This document shows, piece by piece, positions 22,152 through 32,090 of a DNA stretch of 64,000 nucleotides (positions within the stretch are counted from its first letter, which is position 1; each line of letters opens with the position of its first letter). The notes under the pieces are model-generated. The model had not been told where the DNA came from, searched no databases, and saw only the letters and a list, made by a program, of their open reading frames with translations. Made by a program: the position numbers and the translations under genes. The stretch is from Polytrichum commune (taxonomy: Eukaryota; Streptophyta; Polytrichopsida; Polytrichales; Polytrichaceae): positions 37,664,440 to 37,728,439 of the forward strand of contig OX485807.1 in assembly GCA_950295325.1 (NCBI GenBank), written 5' to 3'.

Positions 22152-24512
22152 GCATGGCATTTCTGTTCGATGGTGTGGCTGGCGCGCCCAAGGGTCATGT
22201 GTTGCCTGGCTGTTCCATGTTGGCGCAAGATGTCTCAGCTTGGATCCGGTCACACAGAACCCAACAGTGTTAATTAGGATATCTATTTTCTATACGATCT
22301 ACCATTTCACAGGGCTTCCTGCAGTAGAATACATGTCATCCTTTGTCCATAAATCTAATAAACACGAAATGAGTGGTTCTAATAATTGTTCTGGTTTGCT
22401 TTCTGTATCTTGTACACTTTAATTCCTGAACCTGATGGTATGCGATGAGGTAAAGGCTCACCACCCTATGTTGTTCAAATGGGATTACTGACGAGACATG
22501 CTGACTGCAATTGACTAAGGGAGGACATTAACTGGTCCGTAACCGAGCAAGTCATTACTTCATGACACTCAAAAGTCCGGAGCGCCTCTGAGAAACAAAA
22601 ATAGGCTTTGGACTAAAAATTAGGATAGATTGGGTGTTGGTTTTGCTTTGTGGGATTGATATCAGTTGAGTCATTTCCAGCCAGAGAAACACATAGAAAG
22701 TTAATCTAAAGTTCTGAAAGTGGGAGTTTATGTACCTGTCTCGTGAATGGATGGCAGGGAGTAAGTGGGGCTCACCTTCGTCACAGACACAGCGCTTCCG
22801 CGAAGGAGGAGCGCTTGCAGCACGAAGTGGATGCGATGCTGCTGCGAGAACGTCGACAACTCCAACCTCACCTCCCGAGGCCGTCACCGAATCGTGCCAC
22901 CAATTCACAAACGCCTTTCCTTGTCACAGATGTGGCGAAGCCGGTGACGCGTTTTGTACTTAGTAATTTTTGTATAATTAACAAAACTAGCCATTCCCAG
23001 CAAAGCCCCCCACCCAACTATGAAGTACATCAGCAGATGTTATGCGAAAAGCCATTAGCGATCTGTGAAAAAAAAAGTGGGTCTCCGAGCGAGCCCTAGT
23101 TATTGCAGAACAGTCGTCTTGCCATATGAATGTTTCGTGCTTTCTTGTTTTCACGGATCATGAAAACTTTGTGTTCTTCATGATTGACGCAATCTATCAT
23201 GGTCTAGGATTTACCCATCATTACAAGGCCTTAGGTAAAAGGATTTATTTATTATTTATTTATTCGTTCTATAACAAATCAATAGATGCATGTACCATTG
23301 GTATATATTATTGAGTCATTCATTATGCACTTTCTTTAAGCATCTTACACGCTATGGCTGGAAAGTTAGGAAGAAATCCATCTCTCTCTCCAGAGTGAGA
23401 GGATCAATTCGGAGGTGGAAGTTTATCTCATTGGGGTAGCCATTAGAAACGCCCTCGTCCTTGCGGCGAGTCCAACCGAGCACCCAAGTTGTCAACACTC
23501 TGAACTAATGCCTCATGCCATTAGGATTTTTAGGAAGAAATGCACCCAAACGTAGTTGCACCGATCTCAGGTTGTTTGGGTGATGGTGTAGTGAGGATGG
23601 ATGCATGATGTGGTTGTTGATTAGAAAAATGCTATTCAGGCTGTATGTAATGATATGGATGTCAAGGCGGATGGTTTGTATTTTTTATGGTGATTAGGAT
23701 GGCATTGTGTTCAGCTCACAAGATGTTTGGTATCCGGGTAGTCTTTATGATATGTGGATGTTGTTGTTATGGTTGTATATTCATGAGCATGCTTTTTTTC
23801 TTTTCTTTGAATCGTTTTTCATTTTTAAAATTAAATATAAATAAAAAATAAAAAATTGAGGGTTGGGGGGGTGGACGATGAAGGAGCCGTTGATGTATAT
23901 GCAATGTTGTGGGTTAAATCTGAGGGAGTGAAGGTTGTGAAATTCATTTGGTAGAGGTATTATGGAGGTGAAGGATGATTTTGCATATGGTGTGGGGTGG
24001 GATGGTGGTTAGTGTGTAGGTATCGACATGTTGAATGAGGGGGTTGTTGAGTATTGCCTTTTCGTGGCTTGTGCGCCCCATATATCTATTCTAGTGGTGA
24101 TTTTAGTGTCTATAATAGCACATATATTTTGTTCTTAGGGTGTGGGGGAGTGGGGTGGCTACAATCAAGTTACTTTATGGTGCATGTGGTGGTGGTTGTG
24201 GGCATAGTTGCAAGGTTTGTGGGGGGGGGGGGGCGTAATGCGTGGGTTTGTTGGAGGGCCTCTTTGATTGGGTGTGTGTTTGTATTTAATGTGGAATTCG
24301 TTGGGGGTGAGGATGGTATTGAAACTCTCATTATTGGATTTGGGGTAGGGTTGTTATAATATACATGTATAATTTGTTGAGGTATATTTTGGTTTTATTC
24401 TTGGCTTCTAGGGGAGGTTTGTGTATAGCGCACCTTACAAAGTAAAGTGGAGAGATGATACTAAAGCACTTAACAAGTGGATGGAATGCTTCCCTTGTCT
24501 AAGACTATATAT
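22152..24512. other. No confident gene
   Basis: A GC-rich patch at about 22740-22950 contains an exon-like minus-strand frame (see findings). A G13 run lies at 24221-24233. The rest is AT-rich with T/G-rich stretches and no recognisable protein. Confidence 0.3.
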
Positions 24513-24790
24513 GTGGCCCCGGGAGGGAATTATCGCATATGAGTGTACCTCTCATCTGGGCTTTGACTTGACCCTATCATCTAGGTTTGTTGCCGATTCA
24601 TCTCAAATGGCTTAGACTAGATTAATGACTTAGACTTAGACTTAGACTTAGACTTAGACTTTTTTAAGCGGATTTCGGTGTCAAATTGATTGAAAATAGT
24701 AATCTCCCGGGTGCATATTATTTCAAAAAAAATTATGTCGGATGAATGAGAAGTTCACTCATATGTGATAATGCCCTCTCTCTCCATGTG
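24513..24790. mobile_element. MITE related to the element at 51699-51932
   Basis: The left part GGGAGGGAATTATCGCATAT continues to GAGTGTACCTCTCAT. The right part is the inverse (ATGAGAAGTTCACTC, ATATGTGATAATGCCCTCTC). The same arms, diverged, bound the MITE at 51699-51932. Inside is a (GACTTA)n hexamer run at about 24629-24661. The outer boundaries are approximate because the ends are eroded. Confidence 0.6.
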
Positions 24791-26564
24791 AGACTATTGG
24801 AGGCATTACATACTCCTATTGTGTCAGCCGGTTAGCAATTGCAAATCATGAAGATTGTCAATTCAAGTTCTAGATTTGGACTTGAGATTCACATTCAAAC
24901 ATCCCACCTTTCAGGCAAGCAACCAAGAATATTGAATGTATGATGTACATGTACCATGAAGTTGATTATCTTACAAGAACCTTTTTTATTTGAATTATTA
25001 AAAGCTAAACCTTGAAGCACCTTCCAACATGTACTTCAATGAACACACACTTACTTGCCTTAGATGAGGTTGAGGACAAGATTATTCTCGGTAAGGTAAG
25101 CAAGCCTTAAACAACACTTTCTCTGCTTAGCCAACTTCTTTAAAGACACAATTTGTGCGAGGTCAATAGCAAATCCAATTGGAGACCATAACCCCAGGCC
25201 ATCCCAACTTTGCACCATATTTATGCTGAAAACAAATAAAAGCATTCATAAAACAAATAATTTTAAATTTATGTTATGATGAACCCTTGGCTAATAGATG
25301 TACGCATCTGAGTGTCATCCATTAGAGGAGCTAATAGGGTTTGTTATGACCTTTAGGGAAGCTGCACAAGCTCATCCTAGCTCACAAAACTCTTGCTTTG
25401 ACACGCTCGAGCAATGAGGATCATTTTGCATGTACACAATTTTTTGTACTTTCAACTAGATGCCGAACTTTTGTGCGATTACATCTTGTGAGAAGATTTT
25501 GGATAGTATGGAGATCAACACTTGGATTACTTGTGGTCATCAACTCAAGTTTGATTACTTGTGGATTACTTGAGGGAAATGTGAACACTTTGAGTTTGAC
25601 CCTCATGAATGTCCATACACCAACTCAAATTCCACTTGACAAGTTACAGCGAATTCAATATAAGCCTATTCAAATTTCAGTTCATCCCATGAAGATGGTG
25701 AAATAGGATTGTTTGATGGCAGGCTATCAGAATGGATGGTGAAAAATCAAGACTAAATTGGTATTTGGCAAGTGTGTAAAAGATTATCAAGCTTGTGAGC
25801 AAATGAATAATTGAATATGGAGTCAATTCCTATGAATGAGACAAAGATCAATATTTTGGCAAAAAACCACAAACATGTAAATGGTTTCTACTATGAGTTT
25901 AGGGTTTAGGGTTCATCAGTCAACATCTATGAAATATTTACAACTAAAATAAAGCAATTCTAGAATAGACTCGATTACTTTCGTGTGATATGATTTTAGC
26001 AACCGGAATTTTGAAGATGAGCAGATACTGTAATGCCTATCTTTTGTCTTTTTACAGATTAATTAATACCTGAACCGATCTTGACAAGTCAATTTTTGAA
26101 GGAATTTGCGTTGTGATGGTTCATGGGTACAAGTGCAAGGAAACCTTTTTATTAAACACACACCTGGAGCGTTGTGCTTCGTTTCCTAAACCATGCAGAT
26201 GAAACAAGTGGTTGCTAAATCATGAGCTCAACAATGCTAAATTTCAGATTCTGTTGAATTTTTAGCAGCAAAGAAGTGCAGAAACCGATGAATGCAATGA
26301 GCTTTTTTTTTTGGCCCTGTTAACTTTGTGGTTGGGCAACGCTAGAGCTTCTGTGCAGAGTACTATTGTTTCATTCGGATCACTGGATCTGATTCCTGCA
26401 AGTTTCCTGAAGATTTCGATCGATGATCACTTGACATCCGAAGCTTGAGCAAGAATTGCAGAATCATATAGAAAGTATGTTCTATATAGTGGATAAAGCT
26501 TGTGAAGGAGCAATGGATGTGTTACATGTGATATGAAGTGTCAAGCGTTCCCTAAACCCTGAAA
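24791..26564. other. Unannotated
   Basis: No gene recognised. Two TTTAGGG-like units lie near 25900-25915. Confidence 0.3.
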
Positions 26565-26620
26565 TGGTTGTTCTCCAGCTACCATGAAGCAATTGCTTCA
26601 TGGAAGCTGGAGAACAACCA
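26565..26620. repeat. 56-bp near-perfect palindrome without loop
   Basis: The left 28 bases (starting TGGTTGTTCTCCAGC) are the reverse complement of the right 28 (ending GCTGGAGAACAACCA), apart from one mismatched pair. The centre is GCAATTGC. It lies downstream of the NXPE pseudogene. Confidence 0.95.
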
Positions 26621-27025
26621 GGTTCAAAATTCAATGAATCAAAAGTTCAGGAACCCCTCTTATCGAAAATGTTGAAAACTAAAGCAGTAGAATAGATTTG
26701 TTCAAAGCTTGAGTAAGAATCTAAGCACTTCCAGAAGCTATGATGTTCATCTCTACAACAAATTTAAGTTTGAGAACAAAAAGATGGTGAAGCATGCTCA
26801 AGTGCTCTTTGAATCCATGTTAATCAGTGGTCATCCACTATTAATCTGGATAATAATCGTTCGACTTCACCGATGAACGAATCCATTACCATGTGTATTG
26901 CACTGATCAGTGAGGGATATGCGGAGAGCTCTAAGAATACCAATGACATCGAGCAGCAAACTATGCATGCTGCAGTTTGAATCAAGAATGTACAAGAATT
27001 CGCAAAGAATTGATTAAGAATCGGG

Positions 27026-28435
27026 TCACGAACTTGACGATGAAATTGGGCAGATGGCGTTGAGGAGGATATGCACGAGCATGACGTCGACGAAGTACTG
27101 ATGCGGTTTCTCGAACCACGGCCATCTTTGAGCTCCCGGAGGAAATCCGTAATGGTGACCATCGCTGCATGCGCTATCGAAGTGCCAAGGGAAGGTGAGG
27201 TCGAAGGCATCCACCATGTGAGCATCCGGGAAGCGTAATTGCACCTTTTCGGTGATGATCTTGTTGTACACTTCCATTTTCCATGGGTTCGGCTGCGTGC
27301 CCCGGGCGGTGCCAGCCGGGGCTATGGTGGTTCTGTATAACACAGTGAGGGCCGTCCCAGAAACGTTGCCCAGCACATCTCTCCAGAACTCAATGGCCCG
27401 GTCAACGCTGTTTGCATAATTTTATGTTGTCTCGAACCTGTAGCCATCGTGCAGACCAGAGTTCAAGATCACGGTGTCGGGGTAAGCTTTGCCTTCGAAG
27501 TGTTTTGCTAAGAATTCCCGGTAAATTGAGTTCTGCAGTGAGTCGAGGCCCATCCCATTGCTGTCTCTCTCATAGTGTCCATTGAACACGCTGCTGATGT
27601 GAAGCGCTTGGGAGGGTTTGGTAGGGTTTATGTAGAACGACTCAAAAATCCGGGACAATTCCCACTCGCGCAGCAACAACCCTTCCGGCTGGGGGATTTG
27701 CAGAACGAAGAAAAGGAGATTCCGGATTGTGTCTTGGATGTTGGAATCGCCCCAGAAGAACAGCCACCGGCCGCCTAGGCAATTCCAGGCCTCCTCGGGC
27801 TCGAAGATATGGAAGGAGCAATGGGCAGAATAAGACCAGCCGGTGCTCTCGAGGCGCGACGGTTTGCCATCACACCAGGGCGAGAGACACGCCTCCGATT
27901 CGGGGAAGCAATGTGCGTACCGCGACTCCGAACGGCGGCTGCCGTTGCTCGCATACGACTGCAACCAGAACCGATGCACCACGTTTGTTGGTAGCGTGAT
28001 AACGTCGTGATCTGCGTCTGGGAGACCGACGACTTCAGTTCGGCTTGTGCGTTCTTCGTAACATGCGGTTGTGCCATTTTTACGCAGCTCATCGAGTATC
28101 TGGCCTGTGACATTGCGGAATGCTATGGCATTAGTTTTGGATTCTCTGCTACTTCCAGTTGATACATTGCTACCTTCAATGATCACATTCCGAACAGTGG
28201 TCGCATTGCTAAAAGTAGACACGGTGCGTTTCGCACTAGAGCTTAGCGGCAGCCGTTCCGCAACGGTGACCACCTGCATCGAAAGGAGGCCGCCTCCGAT
28301 GATCAACATTAGTAAGATGAAGCTTACACTCAAACAAGGTGTAGTCGTCTTCATCCCCCTGAACCTCAGCCATGTCAATCCTCCTAGCCCCGAACTATAG
28401 CGGGCGAACGTGCTAGGTGAATCTGTGAGTTTCAT
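27026..28435 (-). pseudogene. NXPE / PC-esterase-like homologue, filamin domain lost and nonsense codon
   Basis: Reading from the ATG at 28435, the protein aligns with the gene at 11530-13260 almost throughout: MKLTDSP, GMKTTTPCL plus a transmembrane segment, FRNVTGQILDEL, LPTNVVHRFWLQSY, FFWGDSNIQDTIRN and VDVMLVHILLN. Two lesions stand out. After SNGSRR it jumps directly to SESRYAHCF, so 128 codons matching residues 148-275 of the other copy, including nearly all of the filamin-like domain, are missing in frame. A TAA at 27424-27422 (codon 338) replaces the Gln445 position, and the same frame then continues uninterrupted to the natural stop, including CSDGHHYG. A translated product would be 337 aa with the Ser block but no Asp/His block. 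The orientation is inverted relative to the intact gene. Confidence 0.88.
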
Positions 28436-29345
28436 GAATCCTTGCGTCAAGAATACAAATTCTGTACTCGATCCTGGCTGATTTACTGCCGTCAACGAAT
28501 CATGGGCGTGGAAACGAATCTATTTCATTTCTCGAAGGAAATTTCTTACTGAAACTTCACATAAACTTGTTAGTAACCCCGAGTTTATGATCCCATCAGA
28601 AACTGTAGAGGTCTGTTAGATATAATCACGCCTCCGCGCAGTCTCTTCAGCACAAACACAACGATGAGCTCTGAATAACTTACATACGAAGCAGCCACGA
28701 GGTTCCCTGCCCTAAAAATTTAGGACTCCAGAACTGGTGGAACCTCTCATGGTTGCACATTGCCATAAGAGGGACCTCATACTTGTCATTTGCACACGAG
28801 CTATATCAAAAACTCAAATACATATGAACACCTTGAACTCCTTCTGAGTGACTCTACATTTAATTAGCCTCTCATGCGCCTGGACGCTAAGAATTGATAA
28901 CAGAAAGGCCAGGAACATTTGTGACCACCGGAACCAGCTAATCTTCAAATCTCCTTTGACTTCAACACATGATGAAAGGTTATCAAACTACAACCACTCT
29001 CCAACGGCACTGCATCAAGCATACACTCCAGCACCCCGGTACACTTGTGACATTGTGATCGATCTACAGTCCCCTCAACGAGGAATGTAAAGTACTGTAG
29101 TGATCCATGCCACAACCAAAAGCTGGGGACCACAATTTGGATTCCAACACGAGGATAAGACTTGGTGATCGAGTGGTATCAAGTTAGAATTTAGCGACTC
29201 CATAGCGTCACTTGAGGTCGCATGGATGTAAAGATAGACATACCCACGGTTATGGTGCATTTACAAGAATAATGGAGAATTTCGGCGGCACCGCACTCCC
29301 GGGAATCTTTCAATCGCAAGAAGACAATGAACCGCAGGTATACTA
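28436..29345. other. 5' flank of the NXPE pseudogene, otherwise unannotated
   Basis: The first 60 bp or so upstream of the ATG resembles the leader of the intact gene. The frame there is open with no ATG. Beyond this I see no feature. Confidence 0.35.
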
Positions 29346-30153
29346 CACAGTCCGGGGAGTTCTGTAGAGAAACCGGCTAATTGCCGAGGTTTCTGGAGGT
29401 AGCTCGGATTTTACAAATTTTACCCGGAAGTGGCCTAAAGAGTGCAAAATTTATCGTTGATAGCCCCCATTTCCTAATGTGTTTAGGCAATTAGCCGGCA
29501 ATTTTTTTTTTCATTTATGCAATTTCCAGAAGGTCTAAAGTGTGGCCGGTTTTATATTTTGGTGGTGGATGTGTCATGATCATTTATTCAAATTTTTTTG
29601 AATTAATGTAGATTAATTCAATGTGGGCATTCACTCTCCATTTATTGTCATCTAAATAGTATCCTTAGCAGGATTTGAACCTGGCAGGTACTACGACGAC
29701 ACAACAACTCTCTCACAGAAGTAACAACAAATTTAGGGTCCAGGGTGCTTGTTTGTGAAACCGACAACGAAAATGGAACCTCCACTACTACAGAGTCAAA
29801 GCTAGTTTAGGGAAGCAAGGGGAGCCCTAAACCACAAGCCACTCTAACCCTAAAGGGCCTAAACCACAAGCCAACAAGGCATAGTCTCCAACTATGCATA
29901 GTATTGAAAACCTTACCTAAAATATATATATTTGGTCAGTTGCCCGCCGTGAAAATAATTTCTCAATCGGCAATTTGCGGTGGATACTCTAGGGCAGCTT
30001 GCCGAAATGCCGGCATTTTCTTTTTCTAATCGGCCCATTTCCGTAAACCTTCATTTTCTCCTGGAACCCCTTCCTAAACTTTCCAATTGCATTCGGAAAT
30101 TCTCAAAATCAACCGGCTAGCTCGTAACTAACTGCCGGCACACCCGTTCATTG
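29346..30153. mobile_element. hAT-type non-autonomous element (808 bp)
   Basis: A perfect 8-bp duplication GTATACTA lies at 29338-29345 and 30154-30161. The ends are CACAGTCCGGGG on the left and CACCCGTTCATTG on the right. The right end with ACTAACTGCCGG is related to the small hAT MITEs at 10557, 30544 and 45641. The interior has repeated CCGGC motifs and no transposase frame. It shares TAGCAGGATTTGAACC with the element at the window start. Confidence 0.8.
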
Positions 30154-30543
30154 GTATACTATCTCTAATTAAGTTAAGTTAATAATAATCACCATGTTGC
30201 ATCAACTTGCATGCCACCTCCAGTCCATATTATTAGAGCGTCCCCACTAGACCGGTCATGTTGGCAACTCCATAAATGGGGCATCCCGGGTTCTTGGGTG
30301 TCTGTATCCATAATTTAAAATCGGTCTGATATAAATAATGTAATGCATCTCGTTAAATTGTTCATAAACAATAAACAAACATTTATTGACAAAAGGCTCA
30401 CCTCCCAACATGGGGACACATACAAAACATTACATGTGTTCTCCTTCCCCTGAGCCCAATTTATACATAATATTCATAAGATGCTTTTAAAAGTCTCAAG
30501 TCTTTCTATACATAAACTGAAGTCTCCTTATCTATATACGTAT

Positions 30544-30748
30544 CAGTGATAGGGGAGATTTTTGGGCATAATCGGTTGAGATCCTAGTGTTTGCAAGTCC
30601 AACCGGTTACATGTTCACATCCTCGGGTTTTCCTTTACTAAATTGGGGAATATTCTATAAATTCCTCTAAAATGATTGGTAATTATCCTGCAGTCTTGAA
30701 CTTCAACCGGTTCATATGTAACTAACTACCGGTTCTCCCCGATCATAG
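30544..30748 (+). mobile_element. hAT-type MITE, copy 2 (205 bp)
   Basis: The body is the same as 10557-10755. The ends are CAGTGATAGGGGAGA and TCTCCCCGATCATAG. The 8-bp duplications are ATACGTAT (30536-30543) and ATGCGTAT (30749-30756), with one mismatch. Confidence 0.88.
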
Positions 30749-30914
30749 ATGCGTATATCACTTTCACTTTGCTTTACATAGATAAGAGTCATCCAACTGC
30801 TTGTCCCTCGACTTTCCATCCATCCATGCTTCTTAGTCTTGGACATTCATCCCTGCGATTTATTTCCATCCTCAATAATACATTTCCAAATTAGTTCATT
30901 ACAAATAAGATCTT

Positions 30915-31057
30915 GAAGAGGTTCATGGTTCGATTCCCGGCTGTGAAATCTCCTCTCTACTTGACGAAAAACTTACTAGGTGATCAACTGCCTCTTGTGC
31001 TTTGGCACTAGTTTCTCGGCCTTCTGTCTCAAAAAATAAAATAAAATAAAAATAAAC
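30915..31057 (+). mobile_element. Truncated SINE-like retroposon with A-rich tail
   Basis: The segment begins shortly before a pol III B-box-like GGTTCGATTCC and ends in an A-rich tail (AAAATAAAATAAAATAAAA). AAGATCTT flanks it at 30907-30914 and 31058-31065 as a target duplication. No A box is seen, so the 5' part seems truncated. A 3' piece of similar sequence (CCTTCTGTCTC) occurs near 14478. Confidence 0.55.
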
Positions 31058-31080
31058 AAGATCTTCACACGGATGTTAAA

Positions 31081-31842
31081 CACCCCCCCCCCCCCCAATG
31101 AACTTTTTGGGGAAGTAGATTTGGCTAGGGGCAGCCCCCAAGAAAGAAATCTAAATACTCTGGACCCGACCAAAAACTTATGCCCGTCCGCCCAACTTTG
31201 AAAAAACCATTGCCCTTAATCATGATTTATAAAAATTAATTCTAGTAAGTATATTTTATGATTAATTAGGCTTGATTACTTTGGTAAGCATACTATTGAT
31301 TTTCTTGGGCTTATTTAGGATTAATTAGACTTAATTACATTCAATCACACTTAATTAGTTTAAATGCTTATGAATACTTTGTGAAAGTCGAAGGTATTAA
31401 CTAAACCATAATATTTAACATACTAGAAATTAAAAAATAATTTTAATTCCATTCTAGAATGACAAAGACCCTTTCAATGGTAAGTCACAAAAATTATAAC
31501 CTCGGTGCTACTGCGGGTTTTGTAATATTTTTGACTTCCAAGTTAATTACATGCATTATTGACAGTTTCACTTTGAAAATGAATCCCAGTCACTTGCTCA
31601 TTTACTCAATGGAAGTGAACATATATATTGGATTTTGGACCTTGAAGGTGAAGTGCACTCAATATGGGATTTGTGGATGAGTGGCCTTCAAAGAATGCAA
31701 GGGCAATGGTTTTTTTGAAGTCAGGCAGGCGAGCAAAAGTTTTAAGTCGGGTCCAAAAAATCTGGATTTCTTTATGGGGGGGCTGCCCTTGCCCGAACCT
31801 ACCTCCCCAAAAAAGTTCGTGAGGGAGGGGGGGGGGGGGACG
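31081..31842. mobile_element. Long-inverted-repeat element A
   Basis: About 135 bp at the left (31081-31215) is the inverse of about 150 bp at the right (31690-31842). Shared blocks include AACTTTTTGGGG/CCCCAAAAAAGTT, GGGCAGCCCCC/GGGGGGCTGCCC, GGACCCGAC/GTCGGGTCC and AAAAAACCATTGCCC/GGGCAATGGTTTTTT. A C14 run (31083-31096) and a G13 run (31827-31839) sit at mirrored positions. The TTAATTA-rich middle (31216-31665) is also found in elements B and C. No transposase is visible, so it is a non-autonomous foldback-like element of unknown superfamily. Confidence 0.75.
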
Positions 31843-32090
31843 TCCGCCCCTCCGGCCCACCAAGAGATTACTTTAATATCAAAGACTTCGCTATCCTACT
31901 TTGCCATTGTCTTATTGATTGCTTCCTAATTATGGCGGGGATATCCTTAGGCTTTGGTGAGCTTTTTGACTCATGAGTCATAATTATACATAGTTGCCTG
32001 GCCCAAGATGAAAGGCTCCCCAAAGGTATAAAATATTATACACTTTATTTGGCGTGTGCTTGGTCTGATGGGGACGATCTTACATAATAA

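Noticed and set aside
28436-28495. N-terminal 20-codon extension of the NXPE pseudogene
   Set aside because: Its first codon is TTG; the first ATG is at 28435 and aligns with the start of the intact copy.
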